Below are positions 47,920 to 58,581 of a DNA stretch of 64,000 nucleotides, piece by piece (within the stretch, counting starts at the first letter, position 1; each line of letters opens with the position of its first letter). The stretch comes from Diplocarpon mali (lineage: Eukaryota > Ascomycota > Leotiomycetes > Helotiales > Drepanopezizaceae). Both the position numbers and the translations under genes were made by a program. A model generated the notes under the pieces. It saw only the letters and a list, made by a program, of their open reading frames with translations, searched no databases and was not told the DNA's origin. Location: assembly GCA_024741835.1 (NCBI GenBank), contig JAENRP010000005.1, positions 137,444 to 201,443 of the forward strand, in the 5' to 3' direction.

Positions 47920-48199
47920 TTAAACGAAGAAGTTCTTTTCCGCTGGGGACGGCTTTTAATAATATCCTACCCCTTTTGAAAATCGATTTGCGGTTATTTC
48001 GACTTTTAATAGAGTCAGGATCCTAGAGATCTCTTAGACAAACTAAGAGCTTAAGTATAGCTTATTAACTAGTATAATCGAGGAACGCTTTTATTAGCCG
48101 GATTTTCTCAACTACTCCTTTTGTAGAAGCGCTATAGGCAGAAGTTAAGAGAGCACTATGCTACTAGAACCCTTTTTCTATAGAACCCCTTTTTAACCG

Positions 48200-51100
48200 A
48201 ATTACTACCGAAACCAAAATCGGTAAAATGAATTCCCTATTAGCCGGAAGTTAGCAAATACGGAATATACCTGGATTGTTTAAGGAACTAGCTTCTATAG
48301 GGAGTACCCCTACCCTAGCCCTTAGGGCCGGACCTTCCTCTGCTGCTAAGGGCAAGAGACCATAATGCTATAGCTGAGCTAATCGAAATGAACGAGACTT
48401 TTCGAACTTAAACGTCTTATAAGGAATAGTCTTAGGCTTAAAGGAATCCTTATAACGCTAAGATCAATCTAATTGATAATTGTAAAACGAGATTAGCAGG
48501 ATTGCCTAGGCTATCTTAGGCCTAGAGACCCTAGCTTATCAAAGCCAAGAAACGGCTTAGCGCATATATTAGACTACTAAGCGAGAATCCACCTACCCTT
48601 AATAAAGTAAGACCTAGCCTCCTTTAGAAGTCGATATAGATATAAAACGGCTAAAAATTCAGCTGATTGAAAAGATTACCCCCTTTGATAATAGGACCTC
48701 TTTAATATATAAGCAGTAGTTAGCTTCAGTCCGAGACTAACTGTAAGTCAACGCCGACCTGTATCCGAATGAGCGAGCTCGCCGAGCCCTTATTTAGGGA
48801 TCTACTATAGGATAAGCCTGAATGTACCTTGAACCCTAGTACCTCTCGGAGACTAACCCCTTCTAGAACTGTTAAGAAATAGTAGAACTGCTAAGCAGTT
48901 ACTTTTTAACTAGCTAAGAGGTAGACCTATTTCGATCCACTTTTCATTACCTTTATATAGGAGAAGCCGGTTATTCTAAAGAAACTTTCCCTTAGTTTCG
49001 AGCCTGATTCCAATCTGCCGCGATCTAAAGAAAGGTCTTAAGATCTAAGTAGTTCTTCTTTATATAGAATAAGATTACCCCTTAACTTAGAGCTGCCTGC
49101 GCTCTAGCTAAGGCCTCTTAAGGGAAGGACTATACTATTATAGTTAACCAATTGAACGCCCTTAATGCTAAACGCTAAAGCAATCAACTTCTCAACCCTT
49201 CGACTAGAAGCAAGGCGACCTTAGTATTATATCGAAAGATATCCGGTTCGCTCCTTAATAAGACCGCTCGCGATCTAAGCGCCGGAAGTACTACCTAAGT
49301 CTCTAGGACACCAGCCCCGAAGCCGATTACCCCTTTTCGCTAAGATACGCTAGCTAAGGCTAGTTCTCCTGCTTTGCCCCTTAAGTAAGCCACCTACTAG
49401 ACCTATAGCAAAACTGGTTACTATAAGACCGAGTGCCCTTCTATAGGTAAGATTAATACCTTAGAAGATGCAAAGGAAGCTGATCCGACTTTAGACTCAA
49501 TTGAGAATAGAGTCGAAATGGAGGAAGATTAGGAAAACAAAGAAGCCTAGGAAAAGACTCCTACTTAGGCTTGCGAAAGTGCAACTTATTAAAGCTAGAT
49601 CTTAACTCTTTAATAGGAAGGAAGCAATTCCTAACCTCTTATACTATTAGTATAAATGGACTTAGAGTATTATTATCAGCTTTAGCAGATACTAGAGCCC
49701 TTAGTTACCTATTTTTAAATCATTCCTTTTCTATACGACTTTTAAGAGCAACCGGCTCTTAAATTCTTCCTTTGCCAGCCCCTATTCCTATCTATGGATT
49801 TTAGAATACCGTTTGCGCATAAGCTACGCATTATATGCGCTTTCACTTAATAATTAATAAAAGGTATATTTACAACTGCCCTTAGGTTATTCTCGACTTA
49901 GGCTAGTGCGACGCTATTATTAGAGTCAAATGGATGCGCCGATTTCGATTGAAACTTGATCCGAAGGAAAACCGATTCGTATAGCCTTTATATTACCCCC
50001 TATCTCCTCGATTCGCAAAGGAAATTCTTATCTGTCTTCCCCCTTTTAAAGGACTTCGGATCCGATTTGATTATCAAGCCGACGTCAATCGCAGAGAATA
50101 GGAAATGGCTATAGACGAAGCTCGATAGATTAATAGAAGACAGTCTTATATTAATTTAGTAGTCCTAACTAAGCGCAAGATCCCTATTGCTATTACTAAG
50201 CCTGCGCCCCTACTTATAACTAAGCTAGATCTAAGAAAACAGTCTAATATAAATCGACTACGATCTAACCCTATTCGCAAATGCCCTAAAGCTGCAATTC
50301 CTATTTGCGAAATTAGTACTAACGCCTTTTATTATAATATAAAGCGTAAGGAGATTGAGTTCTTTCAAACTAGTATTTACAAAGTAGATAGGATTCTAAA
50401 GGAAAGATATAAGCCTAAGAATCCTGATGTCGAAAAGCTGATTAATAATCGACTCTTAAAATAGTACTAATCTTTAAAATAAGCTTTCTTAAAAAGGGAT
50501 GCGGATACCCTCCCTCCCTATTAGTACTACAATTATAAGATATAGCTAGAAGGGCCCCTACCTAACGCTTATTCGCCCCTTTACTATTAATCTACTGAGG
50601 AGCTTAAGGTTATAAAGGAGTACTTATTCGAGAATTTAGACAAAGGCTTTATTAAGATAAGTACTAGCCCCTTTGCTTCGCTAGTGCTATTTGTAAAGAA
50701 GGCCGACGGTAGCCTCCGATTTTATATAGACTACCGGAAGCTAAACGCACTAACTTAGAAGGACGCTTACCCGATTCCGAGGATAGACAAGCTTTTAAAG
50801 CAAGTATTTAAAGCCAAGATCTTTACGAAACTGGATATTTAAGCCGCTTTCAATCGGATACAAATAGACCCCGAATCGGAAGAATACACCACCTTTCGAA
50901 TAAGGTACAGATCCTATAAATGCAAGGTTCTCCTATTCGGCCTCTATAACAGACCTAGTACTTACTAGCAGTATATGAATGACGTTCTTTTAGATTACTT
51001 AGATGATTTTTATATAGTATATTTAAATAATATTTTAATTTACTTAAAGAACGTTAAGGAGCACTAAGGTCATATCGAAAAGGTGCTGAAACGACTCTTA

Positions 51101-53545
51101 GAGGCTAGCTTTTAAGTAGATATTAAGAAGTGCAAGTTCCATATTACTTAAACTCGATATCTTAGATACATTTTAATAATAACTAAGATCGAACCAGACC
51201 TTAAAAAGGTCGAACCGCTGCGCAATTAGAAGTACTTGAAAACTATTACTAGAGTGAAGTCCTATTTAGGATTTTGTAAGTTCTACTAATAATTTATTTG
51301 CAACTTCAGGCTAATCGCTAAACCCCTCTTAGTTCTAACCTAACTAACGGTACCTTAGAATTAGATAGAAGAGTGCTGAATCGCTTTTAAAGAGCTTTAT
51401 AAGCAGTTGCTCTCAATTTAGCGGATTTACCATTTTGACCCCGACTTGCTTATAAAGCTGGAAACTAATACTTCTAATAGTATTATCGCTAGAGTACTTT
51501 CTTAGCAACACTCTAATAAGCAATAGTACCTAATTGGCTTCTATTCGCATATACTCTCTAGCTATGAACCTAATTAGGAAATATACAATAAGGAACTCTT
51601 TGCTATTATTAAATCCTGCTACAAATAGAGACTTAAGCTTATATCACTTAAGGAGCGAGTTAATATTTACTTAGATTACTACTCCCTTAAGTACTTTATA
51701 ACTATTAAGGTTCTGACTATAAAATAGTATCGATAGATAGAATTCCTATCTAACTTTAATTTTCGAATCGTATACACTCTTAGTAAAGATAACTAGAAGG
51801 CCGATATTCTTAGCCGCTGAGAGTAGAATATGCTAGTTTATAAGCAAGCGAAGCTAGATAGCCGATCTTAGGTTCTGATTTCCCTAGCCCGGTTAGACCC
51901 TTAAATCAATACCGAACTAGCCGACAAATTTCTCGCCGAATCTGCCGAAGGCACCCTTGCCCTAATATTAACTAATAATTCCGATTCGACCCCGAATCGA
52001 CCTAAGGATTCCTTTAATTTGATTAAGAAGCTTTATTAAGACAACTGCGAATCCTTTCGAAAGATTCGCGCCGACCTCCTTAAGAACTACTCCTTAAAAG
52101 ACAGATTGCTTTGCTTTAAGAAGCGTCTTTGCGTACACCGTAACACTCTCTTATATACTCGTCTAATTTAAGAAGCTTATAACCAACCTTTAAGCGCACA
52201 CCCTAATAGCTTAAAGACCTATTAGCTTCTTACTCCTAAGTACTATTAGGTCAAGATGGGTTCGGACTATAAAAGATTCGTCGCAAACTGCAGACCTTAT
52301 CAATTTTCGCATTTAAAGACAACTAAGCAATAAGGCCTCCTATAGCCCCTTCCTATTCCTAATTATCCTATATAGCACTTATATATAAATTTTAAGGATT
52401 TTCCTCCTAATAAGCACGGTTTTGATCGAATCCTGGTTTTTATAGACCGACTTAGTAAGAGCACTATTACGATTCCTTATTAAAAAGATATCGACGCTTA
52501 AGGAACTGCCCGATTATTCGTTTAATAGATATATCGATTCGGCCATACTCTAGAGACAATTACCTTAGACTAAGGCCCTTAGTTCGTCTCCTCATTTTAG
52601 AAAGAGTTCTGCTATATTATCGGTATTAAGATTAAACTCTTTATAGTATACTATAAGGAAACTGATAGCTAAACGGAGATTATAAACAAGTATATTGATT
52701 TAAGGCTAAGGCCTTTTATTAATTACTATTAAGATAATTAGAATAAACTAATTCTATTAATAGATCGTGCGCAATCAATTCTACCTTACGCTTTAATCGG
52801 TATAACCTTATATTAGCTTAGGTATAAAGTTGCACCTTAGACAAGTTAGGACTAGATCTCTCTAAAAACGTCTAGCCCGTAGGAGAAATTGAACTAGGCA
52901 GAAGCTAAGCTAATAATAGAGAGGATATACGCAGCTTAAGAAGTAGCGAAAGGCAATATAGAACGCGCCTAAGAGAAAATGCGTAAGTCTACGAATCAAT
53001 ACTAAAGGGAGATTAATTAGAAACCTAAAGATATAGTCTACCTTTTAATAAAAAATCTTAAGAACTACCGCTTTAGTAGGAAACTGGCTAATTAATAGGA
53101 TAGTCCTTTTAAGGTTCTTAAGAAGGTAGGCAATTCATATTAGATCAAGCTGCCTATAGGTTTTATAATATATAATGTCTTTGCGCTAAAGCTACTATTT
53201 AAAGATCTGCAGAACCCCTTGCTAAGTTAGGAATAACCCTAGCCTACTATAGAAAAGATCGCTAAGTAAGAAGAGTATAAAGTGTCTAAGATACTAAGTA
53301 TACGCCTATTTTAAGGAAAGCTAAAGTACTAAGTCAAATGGACTGGTTATAACTCTAATTTAAGTTAGTATTGCGCCTTAAATTTTGCAGGATCCTTATA
53401 TAAGATTCGCAACTTTCATTGGGCCAATCCTATAAAGCTAGGGCCACCTTAAAACCTTTAAGCTTGGCTAAAGGCTTAGAAAAGTAGTATAGATAATTAT
53501 AATCACTTAGAAGATGATAGGCCAGACGCGAAACAGGTTAGTAAA
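48200..53545 (+). pseudogene. Element C chromovirus gag-pol relic with C-terminal chromodomain
   Basis: A gag relic at about 48,200-49,500 includes a knuckle near 49,395 (KTGYYKTECP). A protease frame lies at about 49,571-49,900. Reverse transcriptase runs from about 50,590 ([40 protein letters not shown]). The catalytic YLDD has become YLNN at 51020-51031 through G-to-A changes, so both metal-binding acids are lost. RNase H lies at about 51,400-51,850, integrase at about 52,070-53,100, and a chromodomain at about 53,280-53,460 (LKYxVKWTGY, NSNLS, FHWANP). The stops are TAA, TAG and a few TGA. The chromodomain assigns it to the chromovirus clade, whose members can target marked chromatin. Confidence 0.88.
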
Positions 53546-53635
53546 TAAATCTAAAAATATAAATAAAAAAAAAAAAAAAGGAGAAAAATAATAAAAATAG
53601 AAAAACAATAACGCTAGGCCAACTGCCCCCTCCCT

Positions 53636-54545
53636 TTACAACTCCTTTAACCCTTCTTCCTCCGCGCTTAAGGAGATAAGCTCTAACTCTGTTTTAAAGC
53701 TAGAGCTCGCCTCCTGAACACACTCCCGCCCGGAACGACCCCGACCTCCTCCTTTTGCTACTGCTAGCGCCGCCTTACTAGCTGCTGCGCCTGACGCTAC
53801 CCTCGCTACTGCGAGCCCCCTTCCTTTTATAAGAGACTCCGCTGCTATAGCGGTCTGCTCTATTAACGCAGCAATAGACCCTAGGAGGCCTAGCATAGTC
53901 CGGCTGGATTGCTCTAACCTTGCTAGCTAGGACTCGATAAGGTTGCCGCGCTCTTATTAGAAAGTCAACAGTCGATTCGATACTAATTCGGGTTTAACTT
54001 ATAGCAACCGTCGACCAGATCCCCTTTAGCTAGCTTACTATAGCCTTAGCTATAGAGCAGAGCTCCGCAAGGCTAGCACGCTCTAGTTGAGAGCGGCTAG
54101 TCAGAGCCTCTGCGCTAGCCACTAGTAGGAGGTTGATAAGAATCCGGGCGCGCTAGACCGCCTCCTAATAGAGCATCTCGCAGTTCCCTGCCGAAACCGC
54201 ACGCGCGTCCTTATTATTATTATCGTTATCCCCCTCTTATTGCTAAGGAGCCTTCCTCTACTACTCCTCAAAGGCCGCAGATAGCGCTGCGAACTCCTTA
54301 CTAATATAGGAGGGAAGCTATAAACAAGTATTAGCGCGACTAAGTCTCTAGACTCGATTCGGAATACTTATAAGGATGCACTCTGCCTTTTGCTCCTAGT
54401 ACTAATAGCACTTCTTACTATGCTCTGATTCAAACTCGTACTTATGCGTAATATCGCATATAAGGCGCTGTACGTACTAGTAATAATAAACGCAGTAGGC
54501 TACCGTAAGGGCGCCTAATAGTAGGGGAATTAGCACTATGCGTAT
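53636..54545 (-). pseudogene. Antisense coding relic in element C with hydrophobic N-terminus and helical Ala/Gln-rich body
   Basis: Between the chromodomain and the 3' LTR the minus strand reads as protein for about 300 codons, with one apparent frameshift near 54,030. In-frame stops are TAA, TAG or TGA, each one C-to-T step from a Gln or Arg codon. The probable start is ATA at 54545 or 54539, one step from ATG. The first 22 residues form a membrane or signal segment (VLIPLLLGALTVAYCVYYY). Then come a charged region (HKYEFESEHSKKC), Gln-rich stretches and helical, heptad-like segments (ERGNLIESQLARLEQSSRTM). The final 86 codons (53636-53896) are uninterrupted. I do not recognise the family. 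Confidence 0.4.
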
Positions 54546-54864
54546 TAGACGCGATTCGACCCTAGACTAGGGCAAACTTACTTATAGTAGTTAGTAGTAG
54601 TAGTAGTAATTATTTCTACTATTATATATTAGCCCTATGCTATAGTAGTAGGAGTAGGGGACTTATGCGATTGTATACAATTATTATATTAAAGAAGGAA
54701 GATCTTGCAAGGGGAAAAACAAATTTAAGTGTATAACGCGACTTGCACTAAACTAAATATAGAACGGTACCGTTCGCATAATAACGCGCTAAGTACGTTA
54801 CTATATAAAAATCATTATAACCTATTAACGCTTATAGGCAAGCGTTCTTAAAGGGGGGAGGTAG

Positions 54865-55171
54865 TATAACAGCTGCACCTCCACTTAGTGCAATTACCTA
54901 GGAGTATAGCGTTTTAAGGTTTCGCAATCTCGATTCGATATAGGGTTTTCTCGAATTGACCCCGAAGGTGCAAAAGGATATTCTTATATAATATTATATA
55001 AACAGGCAATAGAGCTTCTAGCTGCTATATATATAAGGAAGAAGGGCTCTCCCTTAAGGAGGGTTCTTTAACTTCTTTATTTCCTTCGTATTAGACCTAT
55101 AGAATACGCCTTTTGCACCACTTCTTGCTCCTATACTTAATCTCGCACTTCGGCGGTTCTGTATCGTTACA
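54865..55171 (+). repeat. Element C 3' LTR
   Basis: 307 bp, same limits as the 5' copy. Preceded by a polypurine tract and followed by the GCTTC duplication at 55172-55176. Confidence 0.92.
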
Positions 55172-55640
55172 GCTTCGTTCAGCTGGGCCAGCTAAAGGGC
55201 ATCCCGAGTCTTCAGGACTATAGAGATTTATATCTAAGTCTCCTTAAATAGGATTCAGGCCGCCTCTTAGATCGCTTTAATATCGCCGCCAACCTAAGCA
55301 TCCTAAAGGATAATATACTTATCCTAAGCTTAAATAGGTATCTAAAACAGACATCTATCAAAGGTTATTAAAGCAAGAGGATATTAGATAGCACTTACTA
55401 GAATGCACTTTGCCTACTACACAATACAGTAGTCACACTTCTTAGAAGTAAGAGTATTAAATGCGTATATATGGCCAGTATTATTCTTACTAGCCTCCTT
55501 TCTTAATATCACTTGCGCATAACGTACGCAAAGCACTCGAAACGCCTTAGGCAGGTCTTCCGGATTGCATTCAAGCACTATCCAAGTTAGCGATATATAT
55601 ATTAAAGGGGGTCGGCCAATAATCGGAGCACTTACTAATA
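55172..55640 (+). pseudogene. Second half of the extra relic downstream of Copia pol
   Basis: It continues the second frame of 47072-47607 after the element C target site (VQLGQLKGIPSLQDYRDLYL), with only a handful of TAG/TAA stops. It includes a helical LLDRFNIAANLSILKDNILI stretch and a basic segment AKHSKRLRQVFRIAFKHYP. It ends at a run of TAA codons near 55,640. No family is recognised. Confidence 0.35.
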
Positions 55641-56192
55641 ATAATAATAGTATTAATAGGATAATATAAGATAAGATCTACTATAGGGTTAATCAACTTA
55701 GAAGCAAGAGGGAGAATCGACCTACTTATAAGAAGTAGGAGTTAAAGTTAAGAGATCAAAGGAGAAGAGAAGCTTAATATATATGCCTTCTCAAAGGCCC
55801 CTCTTTTCCCTTCTACAAATCATTATAATTCATAGCCATAGTAGATTACAACTCCAGATGACTCTTTAATAAAGAGTCTCAAACCTACTAAAACGCAACT
55901 GGACTACAATCGCACTACTACAAGGCTCAAACAAAGACTTTAGATTGCTTCTATCACTTGGATACCTTTCTTTTCCCTCTTTGCTATTTGCCTTTATCTT
56001 TGCTATTCTATTTCCTATATACTATCCTTACCACCTATTACACCTGCCTTTACTATCAAGCTATTTATCTTTGCTATTTTATTCTTTATTGCCATTTGAT
56101 TATTTGCTACCGATCTGCCTCCTTTATATACCTATTCTGCGTACTTCCTTATACAAGTTGAAAAGGTCTTTTCAAAAAGAGAGTACTGCCGG

Positions 56193-56491
56193 TATTGGTA
56201 CGCAGATTCCTATACAAGAGGCAAGCTACCCTTATTCCTAAGGTCATCCTATACAGCTATACCATATGCGATATAAGGGGTTTCATATATATTTCGGACG
56301 GCTATTTAGCCAGAGGACCTTAGAAGGATATCCATATACGGCTAGGAGGGACTATAGGAGGGAGGACATTCATAGGTATAAAGGTACTATCTCAATCATA
56401 TAGAGATAGACAGACATTACAATAGATTCTTTTTAATAATAAGTACTTAACTATATTCATATAAATATCGATTACCAGTATAGAACCTATA
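56193..56491 (+). repeat. Element B 3' LTR
   Basis: 299 bp copy of 40889-41187, followed by the CTCAC duplication. Element A sequence resumes at 56,497. Confidence 0.88.
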
Positions 56492-57248
56492 CTCACTCTT
56501 CCTTCTTCCTATCTTTGCAAAGAGGGTAAGTTATAAGTTGAATCTAAGTCGGCCAGATTGCTATCGCAAGTATATATATACTCCTTTAAATATAGGAAGG
56601 GTGTATTAAGTAGGCTGGTAGTAGTGCCTCTTAATAATCCCTCTCCTCCTTTTAGTCTAAGGCAATGCAGTGATCCTATATACTTAGGACCTCTAAGGTA
56701 GGATAAGTCGTTCCTTCTTTAAATAGATAGTTTAATATTACTACTTAATTGATAACGCAATTTCCTTAAAGAGGGAGGCTTATTCGGCGATCTAGACTGC
56801 AGTTATAATATTCCTTCGTTACTTGGTTTTAAAGTAGTATTCTAATATTAGCCCTAAGGGCACTTTAACAGTTGCTTTAAGCTAATTCAGGTTATCTATT
56901 TACTTTATTCCGAGTATTCTCTTTATATATGCCCTTCTCTAGATAAGGCAGGCCTTATACTTAAGCAACCTAGAATATATATAAACGCTTTAGATAAGCT
57001 TCTCTCGCCTATCTACTATAGTGCCTATTCTTCGTCGATCTATATTCGCTAAATTATCTAAGCTTTTCTTTATCTTTATAATCTTTAAAGTAACTAGTGA
57101 TATAGGCTTTTTTAACTAATCTTAAAGTTCTTAGCCTTATATACTACTACTAGGCGATTAGTTCTAGCTTATCTCCTTTCTTTCTTTATAATACTTTAAA
57201 ATCGAAATATAAAATAATTGCACTATTGCATTCCCTATATAGGTTATT

Positions 57249-57380
57249 AAAAGAACGCGTAGCTTCGTTATAGTTAAAACGCGGTTAATGACTTCTCAAA
57301 GGTTGCCTTAAGGAAAATTCTAAATATACGAAAGCTTAGGTCCGTGCGCAACTAGGCCATATGGAGCCTAGCCCTTTACA
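57249..57380 (-). repeat. Element A terminal direct repeat, right (5' side)
   Basis: 132 bp, gap-free match to 33993-34124 with only transition differences; followed by ATAGG. Confidence 0.75.
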
Positions 57381-57413
57381 ATAGGAGACGTATTACTTAG
57401 TACATGTTAAAAA

Positions 57414-57672
57414 AATGTTAGTTTCTCGTCTGTGCGTACTACGCGGTGATTCTAGAGGGTTCGGTTTACAGGGTACCTATACAAGGGGTATATCTAATGG
57501 TAAATGAATTTTAATTCGCTGCTTTTAGTATTTAAAGATCAAGAGATTCAATATAGAGCTTACATTTAGTATACCTATCTCCTAAAGATAATACTAAGGG
57601 AATCATATAAAGCAGCATTGCCAAGTATCTAGCATTCATAGGTCTACGCACAGACGAGAAGAAACTAACATT
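57414..57672. repeat. 259-bp inverted-repeat (MITE-like) unit, right copy
   Basis: Arms AATGTTAGTTTCTCGTCTGTG.. and the reverse complement of the right end match apart from a 3-bp insertion. It is homologous to 33331-33582 in the interior and in the same orientation. Both copies lie just inside the mariner-type ends. Confidence 0.75.
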
Positions 57673-57778
57673 ATTTACCCTTGGTACGAAGTAAAAGCAG
57701 TATAAGAAGAGTTTCCAAATCAAGCAAGCGATACTTGGCTGCTAGGAAGGGGATATTCAAGCTTTTCGCACCCTTCTA
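57673..57778 (-). repeat. Right Tc1/mariner-type terminal inverted repeat
   Basis: Read on the minus strand from 57778 it begins TAGAAGGGTGCGAAAAG after TA (57779-57780) and follows the left end through AGCAGCC and TTGATTT. Normal-composition DNA follows on the right. Confidence 0.7.
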
Positions 57779-58581
57779 TACGAATTCTGTATCCCTTACG
57801 AGGAAACCAGCATCAGCCTCATTAAACAGCGACTCCAGTGCGTCTTGTTGTCTCCGTTTTGGACTGCATGGGGAATCTCTCTCTATGCAGGCATCTCAAA
57901 CTGATTCCGACCCTCAATATGGTCGGCGGGACGGTCGAGAACGAGAAATACCTACCCAGGTGGGTATATGTAGATACGAGTATGATGAGTCTAAGCCTTG
58001 CACGCGCGACACATTAGCGAAACCCAATTGACAGCCAGTCTAGCATATCTGATTGGTTGAGACAAGGCCTACAGGGAGGCTTATTTTCATATCCGGACCC
58101 TATCTCTGTCAAATATCGCGATGCTGAGAACGAGAACGAGAACGATTATGAATGAACCGCTTGCCAGGGTAATTCTAACCAGCACTATTGGCAGCTACTG
58201 GATTCAACGCGTCTCATTGGCTCAGGGGAGCGCTGCGGAGCGGAATAAAATTCATCTCGAGTCGGACACCTCAGAAAAACCAAGCGGCCAGATGCTTAAG
58301 AGTGAGAAATGCACAGTTGATAATGAGTAATGGATACTGGTCCTGACTCCTGTACGACGCATAAGAGTAGGTGGGTATGTACTGATTGGTCTCCCCGTTC
58401 CCCTTTCATCTTAACGATTGCCTGTTTCCCGAGATCTTGAAACTTCATTTCGTCCCAGCATTGCCTTTTTCATCTGGCGACCTGTATCAAGAGCATCTAT
58501 TCCTCACTATAAGGTACATCCAATCTTTCATACCCTGCGACTTTCTATCTCTCGATAACGTAAACGAGAAAAGCGGCAATC
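57779..58581. other. Intergenic region between the transposon block and the small secreted protein gene
   Basis: About 0.8 kb of normal composition holds short frames without support and a short GAGAAC triplet repeat near 58,126-58,143. The last 200 bases are a CT-rich leader for the next gene. Confidence 0.45.

Larger units (their letters stand above)
47613..55171 (+). mobile_element. Element C: chromodomain Gypsy retrotransposon (chromovirus), plus strand
   Basis: Two LTRs of exactly 307 bp (47613-47919 and 54865-55171) run from TATAACGGCTGCACC to GTATCGTTACA, matching a TGTAACG..CGTTACA pair after RIP. The 5-bp target duplication GCTTC flanks both sides (47608-47612 and 55172-55176). A polypurine tract (AAAGGGGGGAGGTAG) directly precedes the 3' LTR. 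The total is 7,559 bp. The order is gag, protease, reverse transcriptase, RNase H, integrase, chromodomain, then 1.3 kb with an antisense reading frame. It is the youngest layer, as it interrupts element B. Confidence 0.92.
40889..56491 (+). mobile_element. Element B: Copia-type LTR retrotransposon, plus strand, carrying element C
   Basis: Two LTRs of exactly 299 bp (40889-41187 and 56193-56491) start TATTGGTACGCAG and end AGAACCTATA, the RIP-altered form of TG..CA. Both are flanked outside by CTCAC (40884-40888 and 56492-56496), a perfect 5-bp target duplication. Without element C the element would be about 8.0 kb, long for Copia because it has about 1.8 kb after the RNase H domain. It sits inside element A, which continues on both sides. 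Confidence 0.88.
33993..57380 (-). mobile_element. Element A: Gypsy-type LTR retrotransposon, minus strand, split by element B
   Basis: Two direct repeats of exactly 132 bp (33993-34124 and 57249-57380) differ only by transitions. They are bordered outside by ACAGG (33988-33992) and ATAGG (57381-57385), a possible 5-bp target duplication with one RIP-type change. The internal part on the minus strand carries gag, protease, reverse transcriptase, RNase H and integrase relics, interrupted at 40,884/56,497 by the Copia element. The repeat ends do not form a clean TG..CA pair (minus strand TGTAAAGGG to CTTTT), so the exact LTR limits remain open. Confidence 0.65.
33246..57778 (-). mobile_element. 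24.5-kb nested transposon block bounded by Tc1/mariner-type inverted ends
   Basis: The left end reads TA-CAGTAGGGTGCAAAAAG at 33244-33262. Read on the minus strand, the right end reads TA-TAGAAGGGTGCGAAAAG from 57780. The similarity continues inward for about 35 more bases (GAATACCTCCC versus GAATATCCCC, then AGCAGCC.AG and TTGATTT), with differences that are mostly transitions. Each end abuts TA, the mariner target. A transposase C-terminus lies on the minus strand near the left end. Everything between is repeat DNA, and normal sequence resumes outside both ends, so the block looks like one mariner insertion later filled by retroelements. The part of the mariner that should carry the transposase N-terminus is missing, so two separate mariner relics remain possible. 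Confidence 0.65.

Noticed and set aside
55945..56241. 98-codon very hydrophobic plus-strand frame near the Copia 3' LTR
   Set aside because: It is a Leu/Tyr/Pro-rich translation of a pyrimidine tract and runs into the LTR; it looks like a composition artefact rather than a membrane protein.
33246..57778. A giant cargo-carrying element (Starship-like) as the explanation for the block
   Set aside because: There is no tyrosine recombinase gene and no cargo gene; every internal boundary is explained by ordinary mariner and LTR elements.
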